A stretch of 64,000 nucleotides of DNA from Clostridium beijerinckii (GCA_003129525.1 CP029329.1:3532001-3596000); one strand, 5' to 3'. Shown: positions 19,021-28,334, numbered from the stretch's first letter. Numbers and translations are program-made. The notes: generated by a model not told the origin, from the letters alone.

Positions 19021-19404
19021 CTACATTATCTGTAATATAGAATTTAATACAGCCATGAGTATTGGAATAGCAAGTACTAAAATCATTATTTTACCCGAAA
19101 AATCTATTTGAGCTGCAAGACTATCTGCATTGGCATCTTTGCACAGTGCACTTGAAAATGATGCTATATATGCTATCGCTAAAATTTTTAATACAATTCC
19201 AATATAAACTGTATCAATATTTGCTTTATCAGTAATTTCTATTAAAAAATCAATTATCTCCTTTAGTGGTTCTATTATAATAAGAAGAATTAATGCTCCT
19301 GCAGTTAAAGTAAGTAACGTATTTAATTCATTTTTAGACTGCCTGAATAATAACATAATAAATAATGTTATATATGCTATTGCTACAATTTTTACTATTA
19401 ACAT
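19021..19404 (-). CDS. spoIIIAD: Stage III sporulation protein AD
   Basis: Small membrane component of the SpoIIIA complex, 127 aa, with about four hydrophobic helices and an acidic segment (LCKDANADSLAAQIDFSGK) conserved in the family. It lies 8 bases after spoIIIAC. Confidence 0.93.
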   Translation of the reverse strand: MLIVKIVAIAYITLFIMLLFRQSKNELNTLLTLTAGALILLIIIEPLKEIIDFLIEITDKANIDTVYIGIVLKILAIAYIASFSSALCKDANADSLAAQIDFSGKIMILVLAIPILMAVLNSILQIM

Positions 19405-19412
19405 GACTACAC

Positions 19413-19610
19413 CTACATTATAAACATTGTCTTAACAGTACTAAATAAATCTCCTATAATGGAAACTATCATAAGAAGAATTATTACAACGCCTGCAATA
19501 TTTGTAATAGCTGCTATCTCGCCTTTTCCACTACTAGTCAATACCTTATCTAAAACCACCAAAAGTATTCCAGCTCCGCCAATTTTAAAAAGAATACTTA
19601 TATCATGCAT
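19413..19610 (-). CDS. spoIIIAC: Stage III sporulation protein AC
   Basis: Small two-helix membrane protein, 65 aa, usual length. The family signature (I)SILFKIGGAGILLVVL followed by LTSSGKGE is clear. It is separated from spoIIIAB by 105 bases, the widest gap in the operon, and from spoIIIAD by 8. Confidence 0.93.
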   Translation of the reverse strand: MHDISILFKIGGAGILLVVLDKVLTSSGKGEIAAITNIAGVVIILLMIVSIIGDLFSTVKTMFIM

Positions 19611-19715
19611 TTATCTTCCCCCAATCTATATTAAACATATTATTGTTATTATTCTATTTTCAATAGCTTGCAATCATTACATTAAATTCATATAAATCAA
19701 AAATATTATTATTAT

Positions 19716-20234
19716 TTATATTATAAATATAAATATCATTGCTCCAAAGCATATTCCAAGATATCTGTAAAGCTTTATGTTTCTTTTTGCACTTTCATCA
19801 GCATCCTTTAAACTCATTCTTATACCTTCAATTGCTAAAGTGAATATTTTTTCTTGCCCATAAACTCCTGATTCTCCAAGAGACCTAAAAAAATCCCCCA
19901 TTATCTTCTTGTCCTCATCGCATAAGTAAAATTCATTTTCTAATAATGAATACTCTTCTAAAACTCCTTCATATACACTTTCTACATCTCCTTTTATTAA
20001 CCTATTGGTAATAGCTTTAATAAGATTAGTTACAGGTTCACATACTTTATGAGAAAGATTTTCTAAAGCTTCTGGCAGAGGTGTTGTTCCATATACAATA
20101 TCATTCTCAAGAATTGTAAGAGCCTTTAATATTTCTTTAAGCTCATCTCGTCTTTTTCTAAAAGTATCTCCATATGCAAAGCCTATATAGGTGCTTATAA
20201 GAACTATACTAATTGCAAAAATTAATTTAAGCAT
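19716..20234 (-). CDS. spoIIIAB: Stage III sporulation protein AB
   Basis: GspF-like platform protein proposed to work with the SpoIIIAA ATPase, in analogy to type II secretion. It has 172 aa with hydrophobic helices at both ends (about 1-18 and 152-171) and a conserved helical middle (RRDELKEILKALTILENDI). Its start overlaps the end of spoIIIAA by 13 bases, so the two are translationally coupled. Confidence 0.94.
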   Translation of the reverse strand: MLKLIFAISIVLISTYIGFAYGDTFRKRRDELKEILKALTILENDIVYGTTPLPEALENLSHKVCEPVTNLIKAITNRLIKGDVESVYEGVLEEYSLLENEFYLCDEDKKIMGDFFRSLGESGVYGQEKIFTLAIEGIRMSLKDADESAKRNIKLYRYLGICFGAMIFIFII

Positions 20235-21151
20235 ATGTTTTCACCGCCTTTTAAACTAAAAACATCTTCAATTGTTCCAACACCATTTTTATTGCTTAGG
20301 ATTATTGCTCTTTCTACAATTTCATTATCAAGTAAATCACAAAAAACTTTTCTTTTATATAAATCTTCAACTGTAAACCCATGAATTGTAGTAATTATAT
20401 TTACTCCAGAATTAAAAGCCATCATAAGTGCTTCAATATCACCTTTAGTTCCAATTTCATCACAAATTAAAACTTCCGGCGAAAGACTTCTAATTGCCAT
20501 AATGAGTCCTTCTCTTTTTAAGCAATTATCCAAGACATCCGTTCTTATGCCTAAATCACTTTGAGGAATTCCAAAATGGCACGCTCCTATTTCACTTCTT
20601 TCATCTATTACTACTACTTTTCTTCCACTAATCCCTATAGACTCTATTCCATTTGATATATTTCTAGCTATGTCTCTTAAAATTGTTGTCTTACCACATT
20701 TAGGTGGTGAAATTATTATAGTGTTATAAACTCTGCTCCCTGAAACAATATATTTCATAACTTTGTCTGAACATCCTATAATTTCTCTACAAATTCTTAT
20801 ATTTATAGATGAAATATTTCTTATAGTCTTAACTTCTCCCTTTTCCATAACACACTCACCAGCTATACCGATTCTATGTCCTCCTTTAATTGTTATAAAA
20901 CCTTGACGTATATCTTCTTCATAAGCATATAATGAATAATTAGAAATTTTTTGTATCATACTTTTTATCTCTTCTTTCGTAGTAATATAAGTTATCACAC
21001 TTTCTCCATGCTTTGAATAAACTAAAATTGGCTTTCCAATCTTAATTCTGATCTCATATATTTGTTCTCTAAGGAATCTATCCTTAAGCAAATTTCCTAT
21101 TTTAAGCGGAAAAATTCCTATAATTTCCTCTTCTCCATTCAAATTTCTCAC
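20222..21151 (-). CDS. spoIIIAA: Stage III sporulation protein AA (ATPase)
   Basis: Secretion-type ATPase that powers the channel feeding the forespore. It has 309 aa. Walker A is SPPKCGKTT (about 155-163), with a Walker B-like VLICDEIG (about 225-232). First gene of the eight-gene operon AA-AH. The start is uncertain: the GTG at 21151 lies only 2 bases after AGGAGG, so translation may begin at the TTG three codons later (21142). Confidence 0.95.
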   Translation of the reverse strand: MRNLNGEEEIIGIFPLKIGNLLKDRFLREQIYEIRIKIGKPILVYSKHGESVITYITTKEEIKSMIQKISNYSLYAYEEDIRQGFITIKGGHRIGIAGECVMEKGEVKTIRNISSINIRICREIIGCSDKVMKYIVSGSRVYNTIIISPPKCGKTTILRDIARNISNGIESIGISGRKVVVIDERSEIGACHFGIPQSDLGIRTDVLDNCLKREGLIMAIRSLSPEVLICDEIGTKGDIEALMMAFNSGVNIITTIHGFTVEDLYKRKVFCDLLDNEIVERAIILSNKNGVGTIEDVFSLKGGENICLN

Positions 21152-21178
21152 AGCCTCCTCTCTCGTTCTCTTATTTAA

Positions 21179-21206
21179 TTAATATGTAATGTTACCCTAA
21201 AATATT
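21179..21206 (-). promoter_or_regulatory. Candidate sigma-E promoter of the spoIIIA operon
   Basis: On the minus strand AATATT (21201-21206) and CATATTAA (21179-21186) are 14 bases apart, close to the sigma-E pattern (ATATT, N13-15, CATACAAT). The start point would fall about 20 bases before the gene. Known biology places this operon under sigma-E in the mother cell; the box itself is read by eye. Confidence 0.45.
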
Positions 21207-21237
21207 ACTCAATAAAATTAAAATATGTAAATTAAAA

Positions 21238-21271
21238 AGGACTATCTTAATTTTAAATTTAAGATAGTCCT
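21238..21271 (-). terminator. Terminator of the zinc-ribbon gene
   Basis: A perfect 13-bp stem AGGACTATCTTAA (21238-21250) with 21259-21271 and an 8-base loop, followed on the minus strand by a T-rich tract. It separates the zinc-ribbon gene from the spoIIIA operon. Confidence 0.8.
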
Positions 21272-21399
21272 GGATCACTTTTGTATTTACATAGTATTAT
21301 TTATTTAATTTTGCATCTATCAATTTTGTTAATTATATTCAAACGAATAACAAATTTGTATGCTAGTATCTTTGACTTACGTTATTTCTTTCATAAGCC

Positions 21400-21768
21400 T
21401 TAATTAATCTTTATATTTTTATTACAATATGGACATGGAATTTCAGCATTGTTGCTTAGGGTGGATTGTTCAATAAAAATTGGTTTATTACAATGTAGAC
21501 AAGTAATTTCTGTATACTCATCTTCCATATCATTTAATTCATCTATAGATAATTCTTCAAATAATTCATCTTGAATATTAGTTAAATCATCATCCATGAA
21601 TTTGATATTTTCTTCAATAGTTTCTTGATTAATAGTTAACTCTTCAATTTTTTGATTCATAATTTCTAAAATCGAAAAAACACTATCAAAACATTGTTTA
21701 TATTCTTTATTTTCTATTTGGGATAAATTCTTTTTCAAGCCTTCAATCTCATTTCTAAGCTCTTCCAT
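21400..21768 (-). CDS. CD1247-like coiled-coil protein with C-terminal zinc ribbon
   Basis: A 122-aa protein of unknown function. Residues 1-85 are helical, acidic and probably coiled-coil (MEELRNEIEGLKKNLSQIEN at the N-terminus). The last 35 residues hold two CxxC knuckles, CLHC and CPYC, spaced as a zinc ribbon. It resembles the small conserved clostridial proteins found next to efp and spoIIIA (CD1247 N-terminal domain type); this is recall of context, not alignment. A regulatory or protein-binding role is possible, but no function can be assigned. Confidence 0.8.
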   Translation of the reverse strand: MEELRNEIEGLKKNLSQIENKEYKQCFDSVFSILEIMNQKIEELTINQETIEENIKFMDDDLTNIQDELFEELSIDELNDMEDEYTEITCLHCNKPIFIEQSTLSNNAEIPCPYCNKNIKIN

Positions 21769-21890
21769 ATCTTTTCACTTCCTTCATCTTTATTTTTTTA
21801 ATATTTCATTTAAGTCATTTACAAAATAATAGTCTAATATATTATATATTTTAACTAGTTACTTTTTGAATGTACGTCTATATAAATAAA

Positions 21891-21915
21891 GTTGCTAAGC
21901 TTTATGCTTAGCAAC
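21891..21915 (-). terminator. Terminator of efp
   Basis: A perfect 10-bp stem GTTGCTAAGC (21891-21900) with 21906-21915, 5-base loop, followed on the minus strand by TTTATTTATA. It lies 16 bases after the efp stop. Confidence 0.85.
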
Positions 21916-21930
21916 CTATGTATAAGTTTT

Positions 21931-22488
21931 TTAAACTCTTTCCATATACTCGCCAGTTCTAGTATCTATTCTTATAACATCACCTTCATTAACGAACATA
22001 GGAACATTTACTATTGCACCTGTTTCAACAGTTGCTGGTTTTAATGTATTACTAGTTGAATTTCCTTTAGCACCTGGGTCAGATTGTGTAATTAGTAATT
22101 CAACAAAGTTTGGTGCTTCTACTGAGAATGCTTCATTCTTAAAGAATTTAATTGTTGCAAACATATTTTCCTTTAAGAATTTTATTGCCTCTTCAACCTT
22201 CTCATGGTTTAAAGGAATTTGTTCAAATGTTTCTTGATCCATGAAGTAGTATAATTCTCCATCTGAATAAAGATATTGCATTTCTTTTCTTTCAATTACA
22301 GCTTCTTGTAATTTTTCAGTTGGATTAAATGTTTTATCTGTAACTCCTCCTGAAATTACATTTCTAAGTTTAGTTCTTACAAATGCTGCTCCTTTTCCCG
22401 GTTTAACATGTAAAAATTCTGTTACTGTAAATACTGAATGATCGTACTCAAATGTTGTTCCTTTTCTTATATCTCCTGCTGATATCAT
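21931..22488 (-). CDS. efp: Translation elongation factor P
   Basis: Relieves ribosome stalling at polyproline stretches. It has 185 aa from the ATG at 22488 ([10 protein letters not shown]), which has GGAGGG 8 bases upstream; a 15-codon upstream extension is not supported. It contains the KOW-like N-terminal domain with the PGKG loop whose Lys is the modification site in other species, and two OB domains ending with the conserved [17 protein letters not shown]. It has its own promoter and terminator, between the pilus-like operon and the zinc-ribbon gene. Confidence 0.97.
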   Translation of the reverse strand: MISAGDIRKGTTFEYDHSVFTVTEFLHVKPGKGAAFVRTKLRNVISGGVTDKTFNPTEKLQEAVIERKEMQYLYSDGELYYFMDQETFEQIPLNHEKVEEAIKFLKENMFATIKFFKNEAFSVEAPNFVELLITQSDPGAKGNSTSNTLKPATVETGAIVNVPMFVNEGDVIRIDTRTGEYMERV

Positions 22489-22578
22489 TAAATATCCCTC
22501 CAAATTTATAATATAATTACAATTTAACTTCAACCTCGAATATTAAGTTTAATACTTAATCGTTGACATAACACTCAT

Positions 22579-22607
22579 ATTTTATCAAAAGAAAATAACA
22601 ATTGCAA
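22579..22607 (-). promoter_or_regulatory. Candidate promoter of efp
   Basis: On the minus strand TTGCAA (22602-22607) and TAAAAT (22579-22584) are 17 bases apart, about 85 bases before the efp start. The spacing is ideal and both boxes are one or two bases from consensus. Confidence 0.5.
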
Positions 22608-22651
22608 TTATTTCTGATTATTTTTCAGTAAAATTTATTTTTTAGTACATT

Positions 22652-23023
22652 TTAAGCACTTTCTTTAGCGCTTATTTCTAACACAATTGAGTTTTCATCT
22701 TTATTTTTATTTATAATATAATCACTTATATCATAATTTTTTAATTTTGATATTTCATTTAATAATTCTTCCCTATTCCCTATTATTTTTATTTTAATAT
22801 GCCACTTTCCATTAATTTCATTTGCAGATACGATGTTCTTTTCTTTTAAACAATTTAACTCGTCATTGAATTCCTTTAAAGTTTTATGATTATATATTAT
22901 CTTTTGTGCATTGTTGTATACTTTAATATTTTTCTCTTTATCAGTTTTATTTATATAAAAAACTTGTGCAAAAATAAATGCGATCATTACTATTATTAAT
23001 AAATATTTATATAATTTATTCAT
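22652..23023 (-). CDS. Small membrane-anchored protein of the pilus-like operon (PilO-like position)
   Basis: A 123-aa protein with one N-terminal transmembrane helix (about 6-24) and an outer domain of mixed alpha/beta character. No family motif is obvious. It is the last gene of the operon, and its start overlaps the preceding frame by 8 bases. In type IV pilus operons this position and topology are taken by PilO, an inner-membrane alignment protein; the assignment here is by place and topology only. Confidence 0.6.
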   Translation of the reverse strand: MNKLYKYLLIIVMIAFIFAQVFYINKTDKEKNIKVYNNAQKIIYNHKTLKEFNDELNCLKEKNIVSANEINGKWHIKIKIIGNREELLNEISKLKNYDISDYIINKNKDENSIVLEISAKESA

Positions 23024-23432
23024 TTAATCTTACCCCTAGCTTATATTTCCCACTACCGTCTACATTTATGTCACTAATATTTATTGAAGTATCTGAACTA
23101 ATCTCATCAATTCTTTCTAAATTATTCACTATGACTTCTCCATTTTTATTAGTTATATATGCCTCTTCAATTTCATCTTTAATTATACTTTTTATCCATT
23201 TATTAATGTCATTTGAATTAATTTTATTTTCTTCACTATAATATATATTGCTTTTATTTTCTGTATATTTTTCTTTAACTTCTCCTATACTTTTCGTTGT
23301 GATTGGAATTAAAATCAAATTTATCAATAATAATAATGTAAACACTTTATTCTCTGTCTTATTTTTATTTAATTCTATTCTATTATAAAATTTTTCTGTT
23401 ATAAAACCTTTGTTTTTCATATATTTTTTCAT
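23016..23432 (-). CDS. Membrane-anchored protein of the pilus-like operon (PilN-like position)
   Basis: A 138-aa protein with a basic N-terminus (RIELNKNKTENK), one membrane helix (about 30-46) and an outer domain. Bitopic topology and place fit PilN of type IV pilus operons, but similarity is not visible at the residue level. It overlaps the upstream gene by 50 bases and the downstream gene by 8; the long overlap suggests the true start may be the later in-frame region near MKNKGFITE (codon 5). Confidence 0.6.
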   Translation of the reverse strand: MKKYMKNKGFITEKFYNRIELNKNKTENKVFTLLLLINLILIPITTKSIGEVKEKYTENKSNIYYSEENKINSNDINKWIKSIIKDEIEEAYITNKNGEVIVNNLERIDEISSDTSINISDINVDGSGKYKLGVRLNE

Positions 23433-24045
23433 TGATTAACTCTCCTATATTCATTTTTATTATCTTGAATTTATTTTTAAGAGATAAATCATCAAGTGAA
23501 TTATCAACGTATATTTCTCCCAAATCATTATTTACAATTATTTTTTCAAAAACTATTTCTTTATCTTTTCCCACAAACCCATAATAAAATAACCCGTCTT
23601 TGAATGATATATAATAATAATATTCCTTAAATTTCATAAGAACTTCACAATTAAAAATACTATTCTTTAAAATTTTCATCATTACTTCTTTAACTATATA
23701 TTGAATTGGTTTAACTTCTATATTTTTTGCTTTTTCAGATATCTTCTCAATTCTTTTAGCTCCTTTTATATAATATATAGAAATCAAATTATTTCTTTTT
23801 TCAAAATCATATAATATATCTCCATTTTGAGGAAAATCATTATTAATCTTATAATCTATAAATTGATACAATTTGTTTCTTTTTATCTCTATTTTAAATT
23901 GTTTTACATGCAATTCTTCTTCAAGTATTACTATTTTAATATTAGATTTGAACAAATTATTAATTTCATCTACTTTATCAAAATCATATTCCTCTCCATT
24001 ATATATAAAAACTTTTTTCATTATAATAACTATAGATCTTTTCAT
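23383..24045 (-). CDS. Hypothetical protein of the pilus-like operon (PilM-like position)
   Basis: About 220 aa from the ATG at 24045, which has GGAG 10 bases upstream (a longer in-frame start at 24075 lacks one). Soluble, lysine-rich, no membrane helix. It sits just before the PilN- and PilO-like genes, the usual place of the actin-like PilM, but the phosphate-binding motifs of PilM cannot be seen and it is shorter than PilM (about 350 aa). It could be a reduced or divergent cytoplasmic partner. Confidence 0.6.
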   Translation of the reverse strand: MKRSIVIIMKKVFIYNGEEYDFDKVDEINNLFKSNIKIVILEEELHVKQFKIEIKRNKLYQFIDYKINNDFPQNGDILYDFEKRNNLISIYYIKGAKRIEKISEKAKNIEVKPIQYIVKEVMMKILKNSIFNCEVLMKFKEYYYYISFKDGLFYYGFVGKDKEIVFEKIIVNNDLGEIYVDNSLDDLSLKNKFKIIKMNIGELINEKIYEKQRFYNRKIL

Positions 24046-24084
24046 TTTTAATTTTCTCCTTAAATAAAAATGCATTTTTGTTAT

Positions 24085-24528
24085 TTATTTTAATTTGTCT
24101 TCAAATTTACATGTTGGAACTAAAATTATCTTTTCATCTCTAAGACTATATGTGATTTCTCTTTTTCTATTTATTTCATTATTTTTATTAGTTTTTAAAA
24201 ACATTTTATCATTATTTTTATTATACTCCAGGCTACTATCTTGTATTTTATCCTCAAAATCTTGTGAAAATATATCTTTATTGTTGCCATTTTCTTCATC
24301 TATCTCATTCAGCTTATTTATTCTATTTTTATTAAGGTCTTCCATGAATTTATTAAGAATTTCTTCTTCAGCTTTATCTAAATCATATTTATCTTTATCA
24401 AATTTATATAAATCACCTAATTCATTATTATTTCGCATCATCTTAAACATAAAACATCCAAGCATGCTCATTAAAGATAATATCATCATTGTGCTTATTA
24501 AAACTGTAGCTTTTTTCTTTAAATACAT
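24085..24528 (-). CDS. PilX-like membrane-anchored protein
   Basis: A 147-aa protein with a short basic leader (MYLKKK) and one hydrophobic helix (about 7-28: ATVLISTMMILSLMSMLGCF), followed by a highly charged, Asn/Lys/Glu-rich tail. It lacks the Glu at position 5 of class III signal peptides, so it is not a canonical pseudopilin. PilX-type minor components often occupy this position. It overlaps the preceding gene by 10 bases. Confidence 0.65.
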   Translation of the reverse strand: MYLKKKATVLISTMMILSLMSMLGCFMFKMMRNNNELGDLYKFDKDKYDLDKAEEEILNKFMEDLNKNRINKLNEIDEENGNNKDIFSQDFEDKIQDSSLEYNKNNDKMFLKTNKNNEINRKREITYSLRDEKIILVPTCKFEDKLK

Positions 24529-24983
24529 CTAATAAATTCCTTTCCATCTTTATCATGAATTATTAAATAAATTAATTTTCCCTTTCTTTTTACTTCAATA
24601 TTATCTATATCTTTCAGCATAGTATTTATAGTGCTTTTGCCATTTTTATTAATGCATTTCACAACAATTTCTCCGTCGTAAGCTTTAATAGTTTTATATA
24701 AATTAGGATCTTCTGGAATCTTTGAGAATAATACAGATTTATCATCTACTATTACTTCATTAAGTCCACCTTCACATATAATATTATCCAAATTCATATG
24801 AAAATTCTGATAATCATTATATTTAATAGTTAGCTTTGTTGTTTCTATATAGCACTTATACATTAATACATATAAATTTATTCCCTCCACTAAAATTATA
24901 GTTGTTAAAAAAATATATACTAACGATTCAATAATGGTAAATGCTCTTTTTTTATTCGAAGTAAAACATTTCTTATATTTCAT
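24519..24983 (-). CDS. Pseudopilin-like protein (ComGF/GspJ-type)
   Basis: A 154-aa protein with a class III signal-like motif: basic leader, then RA/FTIIESLVYI (cleavage expected after the Ala at about position 14), with the conserved Glu at +5 and a hydrophobic helix of about 20 residues. The residue before the cleavage site is Ala rather than the usual Gly. The outer domain matches no family I can name; length and place suggest a minor pseudopilin. It overlaps both neighbours by about 10 bases. Confidence 0.75.
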   Translation of the reverse strand: MKYKKCFTSNKKRAFTIIESLVYIFLTTIILVEGINLYVLMYKCYIETTKLTIKYNDYQNFHMNLDNIICEGGLNEVIVDDKSVLFSKIPEDPNLYKTIKAYDGEIVVKCINKNGKSTINTMLKDIDNIEVKRKGKLIYLIIHDKDGKEFIRCI

Positions 24984-25401
24984 CCATCCACCAACTTTTA
25001 GTAAATTCAGTTTCTATATTAACTATATTTTTTTCAATTATAATGTTAGCTTTAATCTTTAATTTTAAACCAACACTATCCTGTCCAATTTTGCTTACCT
25101 CAATATCTTCTCCTTGTTTAAGGTCTTTAATCTTAGTATTAAGTAATTTTTTCGAGAAATCTCTATCATATTTGAATCCTACCTTCTCATTAACTAATAA
25201 TTCTTTAATTTCTTCTTTAGGCATATTATATTTGAATTCATTAGTTAAATTATATATAGCTCTATTTACTTCTTCTAATAAAATCCTTTCCTTTAAAATA
25301 TCTACATTTTGTATGCTAGTACTTACAATAAAGGTTGTAGCTAATGTCAAAATCATAACTGAAGCCACGACCTCAATCAAAATACTTCCCTGCTTCTTCA
25401 T
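24973..25401 (-). CDS. Pseudopilin-like protein (MKKQG/SILIE type)
   Basis: A 142-aa protein with leader MKKQG and mature start SILIEVVASVMILTLA, carrying Glu at +5 as expected for prepilin peptidase substrates, then an outer domain rich in Lys and Glu. Minor pseudopilins such as GspI/PilV have this form. It overlaps both neighbouring genes by 4-11 bases. Confidence 0.8.
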   Translation of the reverse strand: MKKQGSILIEVVASVMILTLATTFIVSTSIQNVDILKERILLEEVNRAIYNLTNEFKYNMPKEEIKELLVNEKVGFKYDRDFSKKLLNTKIKDLKQGEDIEVSKIGQDSVGLKLKIKANIIIEKNIVNIETEFTKSWWMDEI

Positions 25402-25844
25402 ACAAATTCACTCTCTTTAATAACAATTAAATCTACTCCAACTCCAATTGTTATATCTTGCCTTTGCCCATATTTATCTATAAGTTTTATTGTATTACCT
25501 TGTGATATCTTACCAGAAGAAGTTATTAGCACACTTATATCATTGTTAATTATTTTAATTTCTTTAGGTAATTTTATTATCCTTTCTATATTGTCCCAGC
25601 CTTCTATAAAACTAATCTCATTTTCACTAGACTTTACTGTGATTTTCCCATATTTATTTTTATCTTTGCAAACTGCTTTACCATAAGAAAGTAAATTTTG
25701 TATTTCATACACATACGCTGTATCTTCCATATCGTGTGATAAATCACTTCCTAATTTGCTTATGGATACCCCTATACTAAATAAAAAAGTTAATATAAAT
25801 ATACTAACTACGGTTTCTATTAGTGTAAAACCATATTTCTTCAT
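25398..25844 (-). CDS. Prepilin-like protein with FTLIE signal
   Basis: A 148-aa protein with the most canonical class III signal in the operon: MKKYG/FTLIETVVSIFILTF. It is probably a minor pseudopilin of the GspH type rather than a major pilin, because the N-terminal helix is followed by a short beta-rich domain. It follows the platform gene directly (stop and start share a base). Confidence 0.85.
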   Translation of the reverse strand: MKKYGFTLIETVVSIFILTFLFSIGVSISKLGSDLSHDMEDTAYVYEIQNLLSYGKAVCKDKNKYGKITVKSSENEISFIEGWDNIERIIKLPKEIKIINNDISVLITSSGKISQGNTIKLIDKYGQRQDITIGVGVDLIVIKESEFV

Positions 25845-26986
25845 TATCTCATTCCACTTTTCAAATTATCAAATAATGGAAGTACAAATCCTAATAAAAA
25901 TATAGTAATAAAAGTAGCCATTATTACCATGAAAATCGGATTAATTAATTTAAGATACTTTTTTATTTGTTCGAATAATTTATATTCTAAATTATTCGAT
26001 AATTCTTTAAATCCTTCTTCTATTGTTCCACTTTCTTCTCTTATTTTTATAATTGCCAATGTATACTTTGAGAATATTTCACTTTTCCCCAAAGCTTCTG
26101 TAAGTGTCCTTCCATTTAAAATACTGATATTAATTTCTTTTATTTTCTTTCTTAAATAAGCAAAGCTCATGCTATTTTCGCAATATTGAAGAGCCTGTAA
26201 AATATTTATTCCTGTACTTGTTATTATTGAAAAAAGTAAAACCATAATATACTCAAAAAAAGATTTTACTATCTTTATTTTTATTAACTTCTCACAATTA
26301 ATTTTATTAAATAAACATTTTGAAAGTATGATTGCTATTAATGTCCATGAACTCATAGTTATAATTGTGAGTGCTGGATTATTTTCAAAAGTGCTATATA
26401 TATCATATAAAAATTTACAGTTTGCAGGTAACTCAATATCCATAGATTTATAAATTTCACAAAACTCAGGAATAACTTTATTTATCAGAAAGATAATTAG
26501 TATTATCATTGATACAAATATAAATGATGGATACATACTTGCATCTTTAATTTCCTTTTTTATAAAAAGAGATTTATCATAATAAATGTTCAAACCTTTT
26601 AATACCTCATATAATTTACCTGTATTTTCGCCTATAGTTATTATTCCTATAAAAAATTCAGGATATAAATCTTCAAATTGTGCAAATCCTTCTGATAGAC
26701 TTTTGCCTTGCTTTATAAACATCAAAATTTTTAAAATACTATTTTTATATGTTTTATTAGGTAGAATATCAGCAACCAATTCTAAAGCTGTAGTTATTGG
26801 TATCCCATCCTTATAAATTTGTGCTAAATTACTTGCAATTAAAGATAATTGTTCTTCATTTACTTTGGGTTTAAATAGTAGTCTCAATCTTATATCATAA
26901 AATTTCAAACTCTCAAATGCTTTAATATAGCGCAAGTTTGAGTTGGATTTTTCATTAATTTTATTTCTAATGTTACTATTATTCAT
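25844..26986 (-). CDS. GspF/PilC-type platform protein
   Basis: Inner-membrane platform that couples the ATPase to pilus growth. It has 380 aa with two copies of the GspF domain (about 40-165 and 245-365) and three main membrane helices (about 150-175, 195-225, 350-375). The conserved segment GENTGKLYEVLKGL occurs in the first repeat. It overlaps the ATPase gene by 8 bases. The N-terminus is shorter than in PilC of Gram-negatives. Confidence 0.93.
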   Translation of the reverse strand: MNNSNIRNKINEKSNSNLRYIKAFESLKFYDIRLRLLFKPKVNEEQLSLIASNLAQIYKDGIPITTALELVADILPNKTYKNSILKILMFIKQGKSLSEGFAQFEDLYPEFFIGIITIGENTGKLYEVLKGLNIYYDKSLFIKKEIKDASMYPSFIFVSMIILIIFLINKVIPEFCEIYKSMDIELPANCKFLYDIYSTFENNPALTIITMSSWTLIAIILSKCLFNKINCEKLIKIKIVKSFFEYIMVLLFSIITSTGINILQALQYCENSMSFAYLRKKIKEINISILNGRTLTEALGKSEIFSKYTLAIIKIREESGTIEEGFKELSNNLEYKLFEQIKKYLKLINPIFMVIMATFITIFLLGFVLPLFDNLKSGMR

Positions 26987-28334
26987 TTAGCCGTTCTCCC
27001 TCTATGAACTCAAAATAATCATTGTTGGATATTTTTCCTTGTAATAGCAAGTTTTCTAAATCATATTTCATATTTTTATTTGATAAATAATTTCTGTCTT
27101 CATATAATTCTTCTACACTTTTCTTATTTTCATCTTGTAAAAAGTAAACTGCACTTATAATTTGTCTTCCGCCATATCCAGAGAAGTTACAAGCTTTACA
27201 TCCACATTTTTTATATATTATTCTTTCATTTACTGAATTTTCATAATCCTTCTTTTTGCATTTATCACACAATGTCTTTATCAATCTTTGTGATATTATC
27301 CCAACTAATGCATCATTTAATAAATATGGCTTAATTCCCATATTCTCTAATCTTATGTAAACTTCTCTTGCAGATCTACAGTGAATTGTACTATATACCT
27401 TGTGCCCAGTAATTGAAGCACGTACAGCCATATTGGCAGTTTCTTCATCTCTTATCTCTCCAATCATAATTACATCTGGATCTTGTCTTAATATACTTCT
27501 AAGTCCATTTGAGAAAGTTATATCCAATTTTTTATTTAAACTCATTTGGTTAATATTTTCCATAACAATTTCAACTGGATCCTCTAAAGTTGTTACATTT
27601 AATGATTTCGAATCAATTTCCTTTAACATTGTATATAAAGTTGTGCTTTTACCAGAACCAGTTGGTCCATTTACTAAAATCAAACCATTATTTGATGATA
27701 TTATTTTTCTAATAAGTTTAATTTGTTCTTCAGAAAATCCTAAATCCTCAAGATTATATTCAAAATTATCACCATATAGTATTCTTATAACCAATTTTTC
27801 TCCGTAAACTAATGGAATAGATGATATTCTCAAATCGTATTTTGCTTCATTATAATTAACTATTATCTTCCCATCTTGTGGTCTTCGCCTTTCGGTAATG
27901 TCCATATTGGCTTTTAATTTTATTTTTGATGCAAGAGTTTTATATTCGCTTGAATCTATTTTATGAACCAAAACTAAGGTACCATTTATTCTATACCTTA
28001 CATATACGCAATTTTTTCGTGGTTCTAAGTGAATATCACTTGCTTTATCTTCTATAGCATTAAATATTAAAACCTCTTCTAGAGTTCTATCTTCTACGCC
28101 AAAAATTATATTCTTTAAGTCTTCATAGTTTTTTTCTTCTATTTGTTTAAATACGATATTTTTATTATATATAAATTTAAAGTATTCTATAGCTTCTTCT
28201 GTTCCCTCATATGTTAAAACGACAACATCATTTATATTTTCTTTTATAGGAATAGCCTTATATTTTTCACATATTTCTTTTTTTAGGTTCTTTGCAGTTT
28301 TTAAATCAACATCTTTAATTTCATATTCTCTTAT
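26979..28334 (-). CDS. GspE/PilB-type ATPase with non-canonical start
   Basis: Assembly ATPase of a type IV pilus or type II secretion-like machine. The open frame runs from 28349 to 26979 and contains an MshEN-type N-terminal part (VDLKTAKNLKKEICEKYKAI), the Asp box region SDIHLEPR, Walker A GPTGSGKSTT, the Asp/Walker B segment DPDVIMIGEIRDEET and a C-terminal zinc site (CDKC and CGCKAC). No ATG, GTG or TTG exists in the first 126 codons. The first usable one (TTG at 27971) would delete the N-terminal and Asp-box regions. An ATA at 28332-28334 stands 6 bases after GGCGGG and is my best guess. The ancestor may have had GGAGGG and ATG. Length would be 451 aa. Confidence 0.8.
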   Translation of the reverse strand: MREYEIKDVDLKTAKNLKKEICEKYKAIPIKENINDVVVLTYEGTEEAIEYFKFIYNKNIVFKQIEEKNYEDLKNIIFGVEDRTLEEVLIFNAIEDKASDIHLEPRKNCVYVRYRINGTLVLVHKIDSSEYKTLASKIKLKANMDITERRRPQDGKIIVNYNEAKYDLRISSIPLVYGEKLVIRILYGDNFEYNLEDLGFSEEQIKLIRKIISSNNGLILVNGPTGSGKSTTLYTMLKEIDSKSLNVTTLEDPVEIVMENINQMSLNKKLDITFSNGLRSILRQDPDVIMIGEIRDEETANMAVRASITGHKVYSTIHCRSAREVYIRLENMGIKPYLLNDALVGIISQRLIKTLCDKCKKKDYENSVNERIIYKKCGCKACNFSGYGGRQIISAVYFLQDENKKSVEELYEDRNYLSNKNMKYDLENLLLQGKISNNDYFEFIEGERLNE

